Source: Sanguibacter inulinus
GTDB lineage: Bacteria > Actinomycetota > Actinomycetes > Actinomycetales > Cellulomonadaceae
Assembly (NCBI RefSeq): GCF_013415325.1
Contig: NZ_JACBYE010000037.1
Span: forward strand, 1-43,942
Reading direction: 5' to 3'
Length of the DNA: 43,942 nucleotides
The first letter of the stretch is position 1; each line of letters opens with the position of its first letter. Shown piece after piece: positions 25,396 to 33,179 of this stretch. Below the pieces are notes generated by a model. It was not told the DNA's origin. It saw nothing but the letters and a program-made list of their open reading frames with translations, and made no database searches. A program made the translations under genes and the position numbers.

Positions 25396-26625
25396 TCACC
25401 TCCGCCGGATGCCCTGGGCGAACAGGTCCAGCACCGTGAGCACCCCGTCGTGCTGCCAGACGCGGTTGCGTCGGAGACCGGTCCGCTCGTGCAGCACACC
25501 CGCGTCGGTGAGCTGGGTGAGGGCGCGCTGCGCCGTCACGGCGTTGGTCGCGAGGAGCCTCTCGACGAGCGACGCGTTGACGACAGGGTGGGCGACGAGA
25601 TGGGGGAGCAGCCTCCATGCGGCAGCCTGCGGACGCAGGGAGCCGAGCATCGCGCGTGACGACGCGACCTCGGCGGCGAGGTCGTCGACCAGCTGCGCCC
25701 CGGTGCGTGCGGCATAGCGGCTCGCCCGTGCGAGCTGTTCGACGATCGGTCGCGCGTCGCCTCCCCGGAACGCGGTGAGCGCCTCGAAGTAGGAGGCTGT
25801 GTCCGTGAGCAGGCCTGCCGAGACCGGCGCGGTGACGGTGCGGGTGATGCCCTTCGCTCGGAGCATGGCATGGATCAGCGCCCGCCCGGTACGGCCGTTG
25901 CCGTCGGCGAAGGGGTGGATCGTCTCGAGCTGGGCGTGGGCGACGGCCGTCTGCACCAGTGCGGGGAGGTCGTCACGGTCCACGAAGGCCATGAGGTCGG
26001 CCATGGCTGCCTCGACGAGCTCCGCCTGCGGCGCCACGTGCTCGGCGCCGAGAGGGCTGATGCCGCTCTTCCCGACCCAGACGAGCGAGTCCCGGTACCG
26101 CCCGGCGTGCTGCTCGGCGCCCCGCTGCCCGGACAGCAGGACCTCGTGCATGGTGAGGACTGCCTGCTGGTCGAGGGAGTCGGCGAGGTCGAGGGCGGCT
26201 TCCATCGCCCGGACGTTCGCGACGACGGTCCGTGCGTTCGTGCTGCCGCCCTGGTCGATCTCCGCGAGGGCGAGCTGCCGTGCTCCGACGGTGAGGTTCT
26301 CGATCTGGGAGGACGACGCGGACTCGGTGCGCAGCAGGATCGACGACATGGGGCCGAGCTCGGCGCTCTGCGGGCCGAGGGTCGAGGATGCGTGGGAGTC
26401 GAGACGGCTGAGGGCTGCGGTCGCCTCGTCGACGTCGGACGAGAGGTCGCCGGGCAGCGTCAGGACCAGGTCGGCGATCAGGGCAGGAGTGGTCGACAGG
26501 TAGGTCCCGGACCCCGCGCGGACCTGGGCTCGTGTCGAGAGCCCGTCGGAGTCGGCGACCCACGAGTGCTCGTCGTGGCCGACGGGTGGCACGCGCAGAG
26601 GCTCGGTCGTCGGAGCTGTCGTCAT
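25396..26625 (-). CDS. Fic domain protein, class II (self-inhibited), C-terminal winged helix
   Basis: A 409-residue Fic protein. The catalytic motif HPFADGNGRTGR is complete at 237-248 (His237), so AMP transfer or a related modification of target proteins is expected. The inhibitory helix motif S-x-x-x-E-N is present N-terminally at 105-110 (SSQIEN, Glu109), the class II arrangement in which the enzyme blocks its own ATP site. The N-terminal Fic-N domain covers about 35-120. The C-terminal 110 residues hold a winged-helix-like segment (NASLVERLLATNAVTAQRALTQLTDAGVL). ATG 26625 has no ribosome site; -10 TAAGGT ends 6 nt before it and is covered by a 35-bp palindrome, so the protein may regulate its own gene. 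Confidence 0.93.
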   Translation of the reverse strand: MTTAPTTEPLRVPPVGHDEHSWVADSDGLSTRAQVRAGSGTYLSTTPALIADLVLTLPGDLSSDVDEATAALSRLDSHASSTLGPQSAELGPMSSILLRTESASSSQIENLTVGARQLALAEIDQGGSTNARTVVANVRAMEAALDLADSLDQQAVLTMHEVLLSGQRGAEQHAGRYRDSLVWVGKSGISPLGAEHVAPQAELVEAAMADLMAFVDRDDLPALVQTAVAHAQLETIHPFADGNGRTGRALIHAMLRAKGITRTVTAPVSAGLLTDTASYFEALTAFRGGDARPIVEQLARASRYAARTGAQLVDDLAAEVASSRAMLGSLRPQAAAWRLLPHLVAHPVVNASLVERLLATNAVTAQRALTQLTDAGVLHERTGLRRNRVWQHDGVLTVLDLFAQGIRRR

Positions 26626-26631
26626 CCCGCC

Positions 26632-26667
26632 ACCTTACTTACACTTCCGGCAGAAGTGTAAGTAAGG
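26632..26667 (-). promoter_or_regulatory. Fic promoter with 15-bp-arm palindrome
   Basis: CCTTACTTACACTTC (26633-26647) and GAAGTGTAAGTAAGG (26653-26667) are perfect inverted arms around CGGCA. The minus-strand -10 TAAGGT (26632-26637) lies in one arm and a poor -35 (TTACAC, 26656-26661) in the other. It is much more AT-rich than its surroundings. It separates the Fic gene from the ATP-grasp gene 28 bp upstream, and could also act as that gene's terminator. Confidence 0.75.
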
Positions 26668-26695
26668 GGCCCTGCTGCTGACAGTTCCTGACCTT

Positions 26696-27691
26696 TCAAC
26701 CCCGCGCCGTCTCCTCCGCCAGCACCCGCCCCAGGTACCGCGCCACCTCCCGCGGACCGCTGCGGGGCGCGGCGGCCTCGACCTGCGGGTTGTAGTTGGT
26801 GTTCGTGTTGACGTCGTAGGTGAGCACCCGCCCGTCGACGGACTCGATGAGCTCGATCCCAGCGATCTCGATCCCGTGCGCACGGGTGAACGCGAGGTAC
26901 TTCTCGACGATCACCGGGTCGAGGTCCTCGCGCAGCGAGAACAGCGACACCCCAGGCTCGGGCGCCAGCGTTGCGCCAGGGGGTAGGACCGGCCGGCCTG
27001 TCGTCGGGTCGACGGCGCACGCGTCCGCCGGGCACAGCTGGAAACCACCGCGCAGCGTGTCGGCGCGCACCGAGTACAGGTGCTCCCCGCCGACGATCTC
27101 CACGCGGGTGATCGACCCGTCGCGCGGCTGCACGTACTCCTGGAGCAGCGTGACCCCGTCGACGGGCTCCTCGAAGCCGCCGGCCGCGAGCACCGCGCCG
27201 AGCTCGTCGACGTGGTCGAACCTCTGCACGCCCAGCCCCTTGCCGCCCTGGTTGTGCTTGGTGACGAAGGGCGTCGGGAAGTCGCGGGCGGCCGCGAGCA
27301 GGTGCTCGGTGCCGACGACCACGCGGGTGCGTGGCACGTCGATCCCCGCGGCGCGCAGCGCGCTCAGCTGGAGGACCTTCGACACCTCGAGCTCGAGGAC
27401 GCCGCGCCCGTTGACCACCCGTCGCCCACCTGCCTCGGCCCACGCGAGGACCGCACGGGTGTGCTCCTTCGACAGGCCGTGACCGCGGGTGTGGGACGAC
27501 GCGCTGAAGCGTGACCACACGATGCCGGGCGGCGGCGGGTCGTCGAGGTCGAGGACCCCGCCAGTGAGCACGAGCTCGGAGTACGGCACGCCCTCGGCCT
27601 CGAAGGCTTCGGCGAAGACCTCGAACCACTCCGGGTTCTCGTGGACCGCGTGGACCACGGGCGTCGTCCCTGATGCTGCTGCGGCGCTCAT
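26696..27691 (-). CDS. ATP-grasp (RimK-like) ligase
   Basis: A 331-residue ATP-grasp protein. The glycine-rich nucleotide loop is TKHNQGGKGLGVQ (about 150), the adenine/lid region LQEYVQPRDGSITRVEIVG follows, and the metal-binding end is YDVNTNTNYNP, all as in RimK/glutamate-ligase-like enzymes. Expected reaction: ATP-driven acyl-phosphate formation and amide bond synthesis, cytoplasmic; substrates unknown. ATG 27691 overlaps the stop of the M20 hydrolase (ATGA), so the two are coupled: one makes and one cleaves amide bonds. An upstream in-frame extension to 28081 overlaps that gene and was rejected. Confidence 0.88.
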   Translation of the reverse strand: MSAAAASGTTPVVHAVHENPEWFEVFAEAFEAEGVPYSELVLTGGVLDLDDPPPPGIVWSRFSASSHTRGHGLSKEHTRAVLAWAEAGGRRVVNGRGVLELEVSKVLQLSALRAAGIDVPRTRVVVGTEHLLAAARDFPTPFVTKHNQGGKGLGVQRFDHVDELGAVLAAGGFEEPVDGVTLLQEYVQPRDGSITRVEIVGGEHLYSVRADTLRGGFQLCPADACAVDPTTGRPVLPPGATLAPEPGVSLFSLREDLDPVIVEKYLAFTRAHGIEIAGIELIESVDGRVLTYDVNTNTNYNPQVEAAAPRSGPREVARYLGRVLAEETARG

Positions 27692-29013
27692 GCGAAGTAC
27701 CCCGCGACGTCCACGACGCCACCGGCGGCCTCGAAGTCCTCGCGGACGTCGGCGCGCAGGGCCGGGTCGTACAACCAGTCGAGGGCGGTCAGTGCGAGAC
27801 CCACCGCCCCGTCGAGTGCTGCCCGGTCCCCGGCCTCGGTCGCGGCGACCGCAGCGAACTCGCGGGTGTGCAGCGCGACCTCGGGGTCGCTCACAGCGAT
27901 CATCGGGTGGATCGACGGGATCCGGACGCTCACGTTGCCGAAGTCTGTCGAGGCGGCCAGCTCGGCGGGCACGACCCCACCGGCGAGCGCGGTCCGCCCC
28001 CGCCCGGCCTGGTGCTCGGCCCAGCGCGCCGCGAGCGGCCCGTTGGTGCGCAGCGGCAGCGTGTACGGCACGGGGTCCCACTCGATCTCGGCGACGGTCC
28101 CGGTCGCCTGGGCGATCCCGTGCGCGATGTCTTCGAGACGCGTCGAGAGGTCTTTGAGGGTCGAGGCCTCGGCGGAGCGCACGTAGTACTCGACGACCGC
28201 CGTCTCGGTGACGATCGAGGGCCGTGTGCCGCCCTCGCGGACGACCCCGTGCACGCGGTCGCTCGGCGGCAGGTACTGCCGCAGCAGACCGACCGCCTGG
28301 TAGTTGAGGGTCACCGCGTCGAGGGCGTTGCGGCCCATGAACGGCTGAGCCGAGGCGTGCGCGGCGACGCCCGTGTACCTGACCACGAGCTGGCGGCGGC
28401 CGAGGAAGGGCTGGTCCACGACGTCGTAGCCGAAGGGGTGGACCATGATCGCGGCGTCGACGCCGTCGAAGAATCCGGCCCGCGCGAGGATCTCCTTGCC
28501 GCTGTTCCCCTCCTCCGCCGGAGTACCGAGCAGCAGCACCCGACCCGGGAGGTCCTCCTCGGCCAGGGCGAGGAAGGCCCCCGTCGCTGCCGCGGCGATG
28601 AGGTGGTGCCCGCAGGCGTGACCGATCTCGGGGAGGGCGTCGTACTCGGCGACGATCGCGACAGTGGGGCCGTCCGACTGACCGGCGCTCGCGCGCAGCG
28701 ACGTGCTGAGACCGTGGGTCCCGACCTCCACCTCGTGCCCGTGGGCCCGCAGCAGCGCGGCGAGGGCCGCGACGCTCTGCACCTCCTCGAAGGCCTCCTC
28801 GGCGTGCTCGAAGACCTCGTGGGCGAGAGCGACGACGTCGTCCTCCTGGGTCGCGGCGCGGGCCAGCACACGCTCGCGGGCGTCGGCCGGGGCTCCTGCA
28901 TGGCCCGAGACGAGCGGGACGAAGGCCGCGGCACGGCGCCGGGTCGTCGCATCGAGAGCCTCGAGGTACGCGCGGCTCGGCTGAGGCGGGCTGGGGGCGG
29001 TGCGGTCGGTCAT
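27688..29013 (-). CDS. M20 family amidohydrolase (AbgB/dipeptidase type)
   Basis: A 441-residue M20 metallo-amidohydrolase. Metal ligands and catalytic residues: EYDALPEIGHACGHH (about 118-132), then TPAEEGNSGK with the catalytic Glu pair, and a dimerisation/lid domain near 190-310 with GVAAHASAQPFMGRNA. The length and motifs match p-aminobenzoyl-glutamate hydrolase B-like and ACY1L2-like proteins rather than secreted peptidases. ATG 29013 has GCAGGAG close upstream. It could supply the deacetylase step missing from the thioether operon, as YxeP and SndB (both M20) do in Bacillus, but it lies 11 kb away in its own operon with the ATP-grasp gene, so this is only a possibility. Confidence 0.9.
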   Translation of the reverse strand: MTDRTAPSPPQPSRAYLEALDATTRRRAAAFVPLVSGHAGAPADARERVLARAATQEDDVVALAHEVFEHAEEAFEEVQSVAALAALLRAHGHEVEVGTHGLSTSLRASAGQSDGPTVAIVAEYDALPEIGHACGHHLIAAAATGAFLALAEEDLPGRVLLLGTPAEEGNSGKEILARAGFFDGVDAAIMVHPFGYDVVDQPFLGRRQLVVRYTGVAAHASAQPFMGRNALDAVTLNYQAVGLLRQYLPPSDRVHGVVREGGTRPSIVTETAVVEYYVRSAEASTLKDLSTRLEDIAHGIAQATGTVAEIEWDPVPYTLPLRTNGPLAARWAEHQAGRGRTALAGGVVPAELAASTDFGNVSVRIPSIHPMIAVSDPEVALHTREFAAVAATEAGDRAALDGAVGLALTALDWLYDPALRADVREDFEAAGGVVDVAGYFA

Positions 29014-29239
29014 CGAGCTCCTGCTCTCGGCATGCGTCGGCGGGGCGTGCAGCGACCGGGCACGCGGTCCGCGCCCCGGAAGGTCTCTGGCCACCCTAGG
29101 CGCACCGCCACCCCCACCTAGCGGTCACGGCAGATTCTCGGAGGCTGAGACGACGCGCTGGGCCGGGCAGCACCGCGCTGTGCTCGACGGCACGTCACCT
29201 CGGGATGCGACCGCCCGGGGCGGCCCGGACGATGGGACG

Positions 29240-30370
29240 ATGACCTCTCTCTCCACCCCCGCGCCCGACCGCGCGCCCACTCCCGTCCGTACGCCTCCGG
29301 AAGGTGCGCACGCTCTCGTCGTCGGGGCGACGGGGATCGCCGGGTCTGCGCTGATCGAGCAGCTCGTCGCCGCCGGCTGGCAGACCACCGGGCTGTCGCG
29401 CCGGCCCGTCGAGACCGCCGGCGTCGGCCACGTCGCCGCCGACCTCACCTCGCGCGACAGCCTCCAGCAGGCCCTCGGCGACCTGCGTCCCACGCACGTG
29501 TTCATCACCGCGTGGTCGCGCCAGGACACGGAGGCGGAGAACATCCGGGTCAACGGAGGCATGGTCCGCGACCTGCTCGCCGTCCTCGGCCCGCAGGGCA
29601 CGCTCCAGCACGTCACCCTCGTCACCGGGCTCAAGCACTACCTCGGCCCCTTCGAGGCTTACGGCGTCGGCGTCCTGCCCGACACCCCGTTCCTCGAGGA
29701 CGCCGAGCGGCGCCCGGTCGAGAACTTCTACTACGCCCAGGAGGACGAGCTGTCCGCGGCCTCTGCCGCGCACGGCTTCACCTGGTCGGTCCACAGGGCG
29801 CACACGGTGATCGGCCACGCGGTCGGCAACGCCATGAACCTCGCCTCGACCGTCGGTGCCTACGCCGCGGTCGTGCGTGCCACGGGGCGTCCCTTCGTGT
29901 TCCCAGGTTCCGTCAGTGCCTGGAACTCCCTCGTCGACCTCACCGACGCCGTGCTGCTCGCCGACCACCAGCTGTGGGCCGCGACCACCCCGGCCGCGGC
30001 GGACACAGCCTTCAACATCGTCGACGGCGACCAGGTCCGGTGGCGCAGGCTCTGGCCTGCGCTCGCGGCCCACCTGGGCGTCGAGCCGCAGGGCCCGGGC
30101 GACGAGCCCGCGCCGCTCGAGGTGCAGATGGCCGACGCGGCCACGGTCTGGGAGCGTGTCGTGGCCGAGCACGGTCTGGTCGAGCCAGACCTGACCCGCG
30201 TCGCGTCGTGGTGGCACACCGACGGCGACCTCGGCCGGGAGGGCGACATGCTCGCCGACATGACGCGCTCACGCCTGGCCGGGTACACCGGCTACGTCAG
30301 CACCGAGCGCGCGCTGCTCGCCGTCCTCGACAGGTACGCGGCCGAGGGGATCCTGCCTCAGCCCCGCTGA
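29240..30370 (+). CDS. PRISE-like SDR reductase
   Basis: A 376-residue extended short-chain dehydrogenase. NAD(P)-binding GATGIAG is at 29-35, and the segments THVFITAW, HVTLVTGLKHYLGPFEAYG and ENFYYAQEDEL match the progesterone-5-beta-reductase/iridoid-synthase (PRISE) family, in which the catalytic Tyr lies in that YY motif rather than YxxxK. Expected activity: NADPH-dependent reduction of an enone; the physiological substrate is unknown. Start ATG 29240 has little ribosome-site support; a weak -10 (GACGAT) ends 6 nt before it. The 226-bp gap to the M20 gene contains no feature I can name. Converges with the iron-binding lipoprotein. Confidence 0.88.
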   Translation: MTSLSTPAPDRAPTPVRTPPEGAHALVVGATGIAGSALIEQLVAAGWQTTGLSRRPVETAGVGHVAADLTSRDSLQQALGDLRPTHVFITAWSRQDTEAENIRVNGGMVRDLLAVLGPQGTLQHVTLVTGLKHYLGPFEAYGVGVLPDTPFLEDAERRPVENFYYAQEDELSAASAAHGFTWSVHRAHTVIGHAVGNAMNLASTVGAYAAVVRATGRPFVFPGSVSAWNSLVDLTDAVLLADHQLWAATTPAAADTAFNIVDGDQVRWRRLWPALAAHLGVEPQGPGDEPAPLEVQMADAATVWERVVAEHGLVEPDLTRVASWWHTDGDLGREGDMLADMTRSRLAGYTGYVSTERALLAVLDRYAAEGILPQPR

Positions 30371-30380
30371 GCCCGCGGCA

Positions 30381-30397
30381 AGCCGGTCTCCCCGGCT
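30381..30397. terminator. Short bidirectional hairpin between convergent genes
   Basis: AGCCGG (30381-30386) pairs with CCGGCT (30392-30397) around TCTCC, in the 28-bp gap between the reductase and the iron lipoprotein genes. No T-run. Confidence 0.45.
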
Positions 30398-30398
30398 C

Positions 30399-31382
30399 TC
30401 AGAACCCCGCGTATAGCTCTTCGACGACGTCGAGGGAGTGCATCGCGGTGAGCGGACCTCCCTCGTGCGTGGACTTGTCGGAGCGCACCACGTGACCGGC
30501 GGCGACGGCGGGGAGCCGCGACCACAGGGGGCTCGCTTGCGTCGCCGACCACTCGTCTGCGCCGTTGACGAGGGCGATGATGCCGTCGGCGTCGTCGTAG
30601 GCCTCGACCAGCCGCTCGGGGGAGTGCTCGATGCCGTCGCCGGTCTCGATCGCCTCGGCGAAGACCTCGCTCGGCAGCGCGCCGACGTCCTGGAGGACCG
30701 TGGAGAGCAGGCGGTTGGGGCGTACCTGAGACCCGCTCGAGTCGCTGCCGAGCGGGACCACCGGGTGCTCTGCGATGACGTCTGCGTAGGTCGACGCGAC
30801 GTCGGCGACGCGGTCGTCGTAGGCGGTCACGAGCTCTTCGGCCCGGACGGTCGTCCCGGTCGCCTCCGCGACGAGCCGGAGGTCGTCCTGCCATCCCGAG
30901 GTGTCCTGGTCGCCGATCGCGACGACAGGGGCGATCGCGCTCAGCTGGTCGAAGATCTCCTCGACGTCGTCTGACCGGCTGATGATGACGCTCGGTGCCG
31001 CCTCCGCGATGGCCTCGATGTTGATCTCGTCGGCGAGGAACAGCCCTTCGGCGCCGTGCTCGGCGACAGCTGCGGCCCGCGCCTCGGCGAGCGGAGACTC
31101 GAGGTCGAGCGATCCCTCGCCCTCGAGCGGGAAGCCGACGACAGGGAGGTCGAGGGCGAGCGCGATGTCGAGGTCACGCCGGCCCTCGATCACGACGACC
31201 GAGTCGATCTGCTCGGGCACGGTGACGGGTCCGAGGACGGTCTCGACGGTCCGGCCTGACGTGGCAGGAGCCTCGGTCGAGGATGAGGTGGTGGTCGAGC
31301 ACGCGACGAGGAGAGCCGTGCTGGTCAGGGCTGCGGCGATCGGCCAGAGGGCGCGCGCGGAGGGCGCGGAGAAGCTGTGCAT
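30399..31382 (-). CDS. Iron-siderophore ABC substrate-binding lipoprotein
   Basis: A 327-residue family 8 (FepB/FhuD-like) binding protein. Signal peptide with lipobox LVAC, lipidated at Cys28, then a Ser/Thr-rich linker; the two-lobed core begins at VETVLGPVTVPEQIDSVVVIEGRRDLDIALALDLPVVGF, typical of siderophore binders, with a connecting long helix after residue 160. It stands alone: no permease or ATPase is next to it, so it must share a transporter encoded elsewhere. A 19-bp iron box overlaps the start codon and the -10 (TAGCCT) 6 nt upstream, so the mRNA is probably leaderless and iron-repressed. Confidence 0.92.
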   Translation of the reverse strand: MHSFSAPSARALWPIAAALTSTALLVACSTTTSSSTEAPATSGRTVETVLGPVTVPEQIDSVVVIEGRRDLDIALALDLPVVGFPLEGEGSLDLESPLAEARAAAVAEHGAEGLFLADEINIEAIAEAAPSVIISRSDDVEEIFDQLSAIAPVVAIGDQDTSGWQDDLRLVAEATGTTVRAEELVTAYDDRVADVASTYADVIAEHPVVPLGSDSSGSQVRPNRLLSTVLQDVGALPSEVFAEAIETGDGIEHSPERLVEAYDDADGIIALVNGADEWSATQASPLWSRLPAVAAGHVVRSDKSTHEGGPLTAMHSLDVVEELYAGF

Positions 31383-31400
31383 GAGGTAAGGCTAGCCTCA
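31382..31400 (-). promoter_or_regulatory. IdeR/DtxR iron box on a leaderless promoter
   Basis: On the minus strand TGAGGCTAGCCTTACCTCA matches 15 of 19 positions of the DtxR/IdeR consensus (TTAGGTTAGCCTAACCTAA). It contains the -10 TAGCCT (31389-31394) and its last base pair belongs to the start codon of the lipoprotein gene. Fe(II)-loaded repressor would cover the promoter. Confidence 0.82.
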
Positions 31401-31545
31401 GTTCCATCCGGTCTGGCTGGGGGTGCGTCTGGCGAGACGAGGGGGCTGCTCGGGCGCGGGACGAGGGCCGGGCCCACAGCTCTTCCGGCGTCGGAGCCCT
31501 CGTGGGCCGGACTGCTGCTGGCTCCCAGGGTGTGCCCGGAGCGCA

Positions 31546-31581
31546 AGAAGGCCGCATCGACGGCTGTCGGTGCGGCCTTCT
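31546..31581 (-). terminator. Terminator of the FMN reductase gene
   Basis: AGAAGGCCGCA (31546-31556) pairs with TGCGGCCTTCT (31571-31581), and inside the loop CGAC pairs with GTCG: a long, nearly continuous stem. On the minus strand it lies 44 bp beyond the stop and is followed by a short pyrimidine-rich tail. The remaining spacer to the iron box (31401-31545) shows nothing else. Confidence 0.8.
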
Positions 31582-31624
31582 CGTGCAGACCCGCGCGTCC
31601 GCGCGAGCCCCTGTGCGTCGTGCG

Positions 31625-32191
31625 TCAGGCTGCGACGGCTCCGCGCGCGGCCTCGACGGTCGCGGTGAGGACAGCGGTGAGCTGCTCGACGACCTCGGAG
31701 TCGTCGCGCGGGTGCGTCTCGGCGAAGCGGACGACCGAGCCGGGGATCGAGAGCGTGACGTCACCGAGGACGTTCGCGCCCGCGATGCCGAAGGCCTTGC
31801 GGGCCTCGTCGTGGGCCCACACGCCGCCGAACTGGCCGTAGGCGCTGCCGACGACCGCGACGGGCTTGCCCGAGATCGCGCTCGCGCCGAAGGGGCGCGA
31901 GGCCCAGTCGATGGCGTTCTTCAGCACGGCGGGGATGGTGCCGTTGTGCTCGGGGGAGACGACCAGGACGGCGTCGGCCGAGGCGAGGGCCTCGCGGAAG
32001 GCTGTCGCGCCGGCGGGGGCGGAGTCGGGGAGGTCGATGTCCTCGTTGTAGAAGGGCAGGTCGGCCAGGCCCTCGAAGATCGTGAGGGTCGTGCCCGCGG
32101 GGGCGAGGTCGACTGCGGCCTCGGCGAGCTCGCGGTTCTTCGAGCCGGAGCGCAGGCTGCCGACCAGGACGAGGATGGAGACGTCTGACAT
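31625..32191 (-). CDS. NAD(P)H-dependent FMN reductase (SsuE/YieF fold)
   Basis: A 188-residue flavodoxin-fold reductase. FMN phosphate loop GSLRSGSKNREL at 11-22; SPEHNGTIPAVLKNAIDWASRP around 78-99 is the family hallmark; GSAYGQFGGVWA follows. It transfers electrons from NAD(P)H to FMN or quinones in the cytoplasm. The ATG has GAGGA 7 nt upstream. Divergent from a TetR gene with a 22-bp palindrome between, so it is probably induced by a quinone- or drug-like ligand. It might also provide FMNH2 to LLM monooxygenases, but the operator argues for a separate stress role. Confidence 0.92.
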   Translation of the reverse strand: MSDVSILVLVGSLRSGSKNRELAEAAVDLAPAGTTLTIFEGLADLPFYNEDIDLPDSAPAGATAFREALASADAVLVVSPEHNGTIPAVLKNAIDWASRPFGASAISGKPVAVVGSAYGQFGGVWAHDEARKAFGIAGANVLGDVTLSIPGSVVRFAETHPRDDSEVVEQLTAVLTATVEAARGAVAA

Positions 32192-32292
32192 GGGAGGTCC
32201 TCACGTAGGTGCGGGGTGGTTCTGGGGGATGCGCGGCGGGCCGCGCAGGCGGTGCGAAGAGTGCGTGCGGTGCGGTGACCGCTCGCACAGCA

Positions 32293-32314
32293 TAAGCGGA
32301 CCACGGTCCGCTTA
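32293..32314. promoter_or_regulatory. TetR-type operator, 10-bp perfect arms
   Basis: TAAGCGGACC (32293-32302) and GGTCCGCTTA (32305-32314) are perfect inverted arms around AC. It lies 102 bp upstream of the FMN reductase start and 211 bp upstream of the TetR start, in a 333-bp divergent region that otherwise shows no gene. Confidence 0.8.
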
Positions 32315-32524
32315 GCAGCGTGACGTGCGTCTCACCGCGACGGACATCGCTCACCCGGGCTGCGGGCCGCTCGCGTCGTTGCTGGTCCACAGGCCCGCGG
32401 GCTGGGCGCGCCCGGGCCGGTGCGTGGAGTCGGTCGTCTCACCCGCTGCGGGGTTCTCGCCCCTGCGGCCGCGACGATAGGCTCGCCGGAGCGCACGACC
32501 GTCGACCAGGTGAGGAGGCCCGCG

Positions 32525-33127
32525 ATGACGTCCCTCGACCTCCCGGCCCCCGGGAGCACCGCGGCCTGCGAGCGTGCCGACGCCGCCCGCAACAGGGAGC
32601 ACCTGCTCGTCACCGCCCGTGCGATGCTCGCGGATGTCGGCGTCGACGGTCTCACCATGGACGGCCTCGCCCGCGCGGCCGGGCTCGGCAAGGGCACGAT
32701 CTTCCGCAGGTTCGGCTCCCGCGCGGGTCTGCTGCGCGAGCTGCTCAACGACTCCGAGATGACCTTCCAGGAGGGGTTCTTCTCCGGTCCGCCACCGCTC
32801 GGGCCCGGCGCCGAGCCCGTCGAGCGTCTGGTGGCCTTCGGCCGCGAGAGGCTCCGGCTCGTCACCCTCCAGGGCGACCTGCTGCGCAGCGTCGAGGCGG
32901 AGGCCGAGCACAGGTACTCCGCGCCGGCCCACGCCGCGTCCGCGATGCACGTGCAGATGCTGCTCGGGCAGGCCGGGGTCGACGGCGACCTCCAGGTGCT
33001 CACACTCACCCTGCTCTCCTCTCTCGACGCGGCCCTCGTCCTCTACGAGACGCGCGACCTGCGGATCGACCTCGACAGGCTGGCCGACGGCTGGGAAGAC
33101 CTCGTCCGCAGGGTCGCCCGAGCCTGA
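32525..33127 (+). CDS. TetR/AcrR family repressor
   Basis: A 200-residue TetR protein. N-terminal helix-turn-helix at about 20-62 (REHLLVTARAMLADVGVDGLTMDGLARAAGLGKGTIFRRFGSRAGLL), then a C-terminal ligand domain with the TetR SBI-type pattern VLTLTLLSSLDAALVLYETRD. ATG 32525 has GAGGAGG 6 nt upstream; an in-frame ATG at 32420 lies without a ribosome site in the regulatory gap. Divergent from the FMN reductase and most likely its repressor through the palindrome at 32293-32314. Confidence 0.92.
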   Translation: MTSLDLPAPGSTAACERADAARNREHLLVTARAMLADVGVDGLTMDGLARAAGLGKGTIFRRFGSRAGLLRELLNDSEMTFQEGFFSGPPPLGPGAEPVERLVAFGRERLRLVTLQGDLLRSVEAEAEHRYSAPAHAASAMHVQMLLGQAGVDGDLQVLTLTLLSSLDAALVLYETRDLRIDLDRLADGWEDLVRRVARA

Positions 33128-33149
33128 CGGCTTGCGTGCGCCGCGCTGC

Positions 33150-33172
33150 CGGGCTGGCCCGCGGGCGGCCCG
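33150..33172. terminator. GC-rich hairpin between convergent TetR and lipoprotein genes
   Basis: CGGGC (33150-33154) and GCCCG (33168-33172) flank GCCCGCGGGC, itself palindromic, in the 52-bp gap. It could terminate both genes; no T-run is present. Confidence 0.45.
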
Positions 33173-33179
33173 ACGCTGC

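Noticed and set aside
26633-26667. Palindrome read only as a terminator of the ATP-grasp gene
   Set aside because: It contains the Fic -10 hexamer at leaderless distance from the Fic start, so an operator role is favoured, although termination cannot be excluded.
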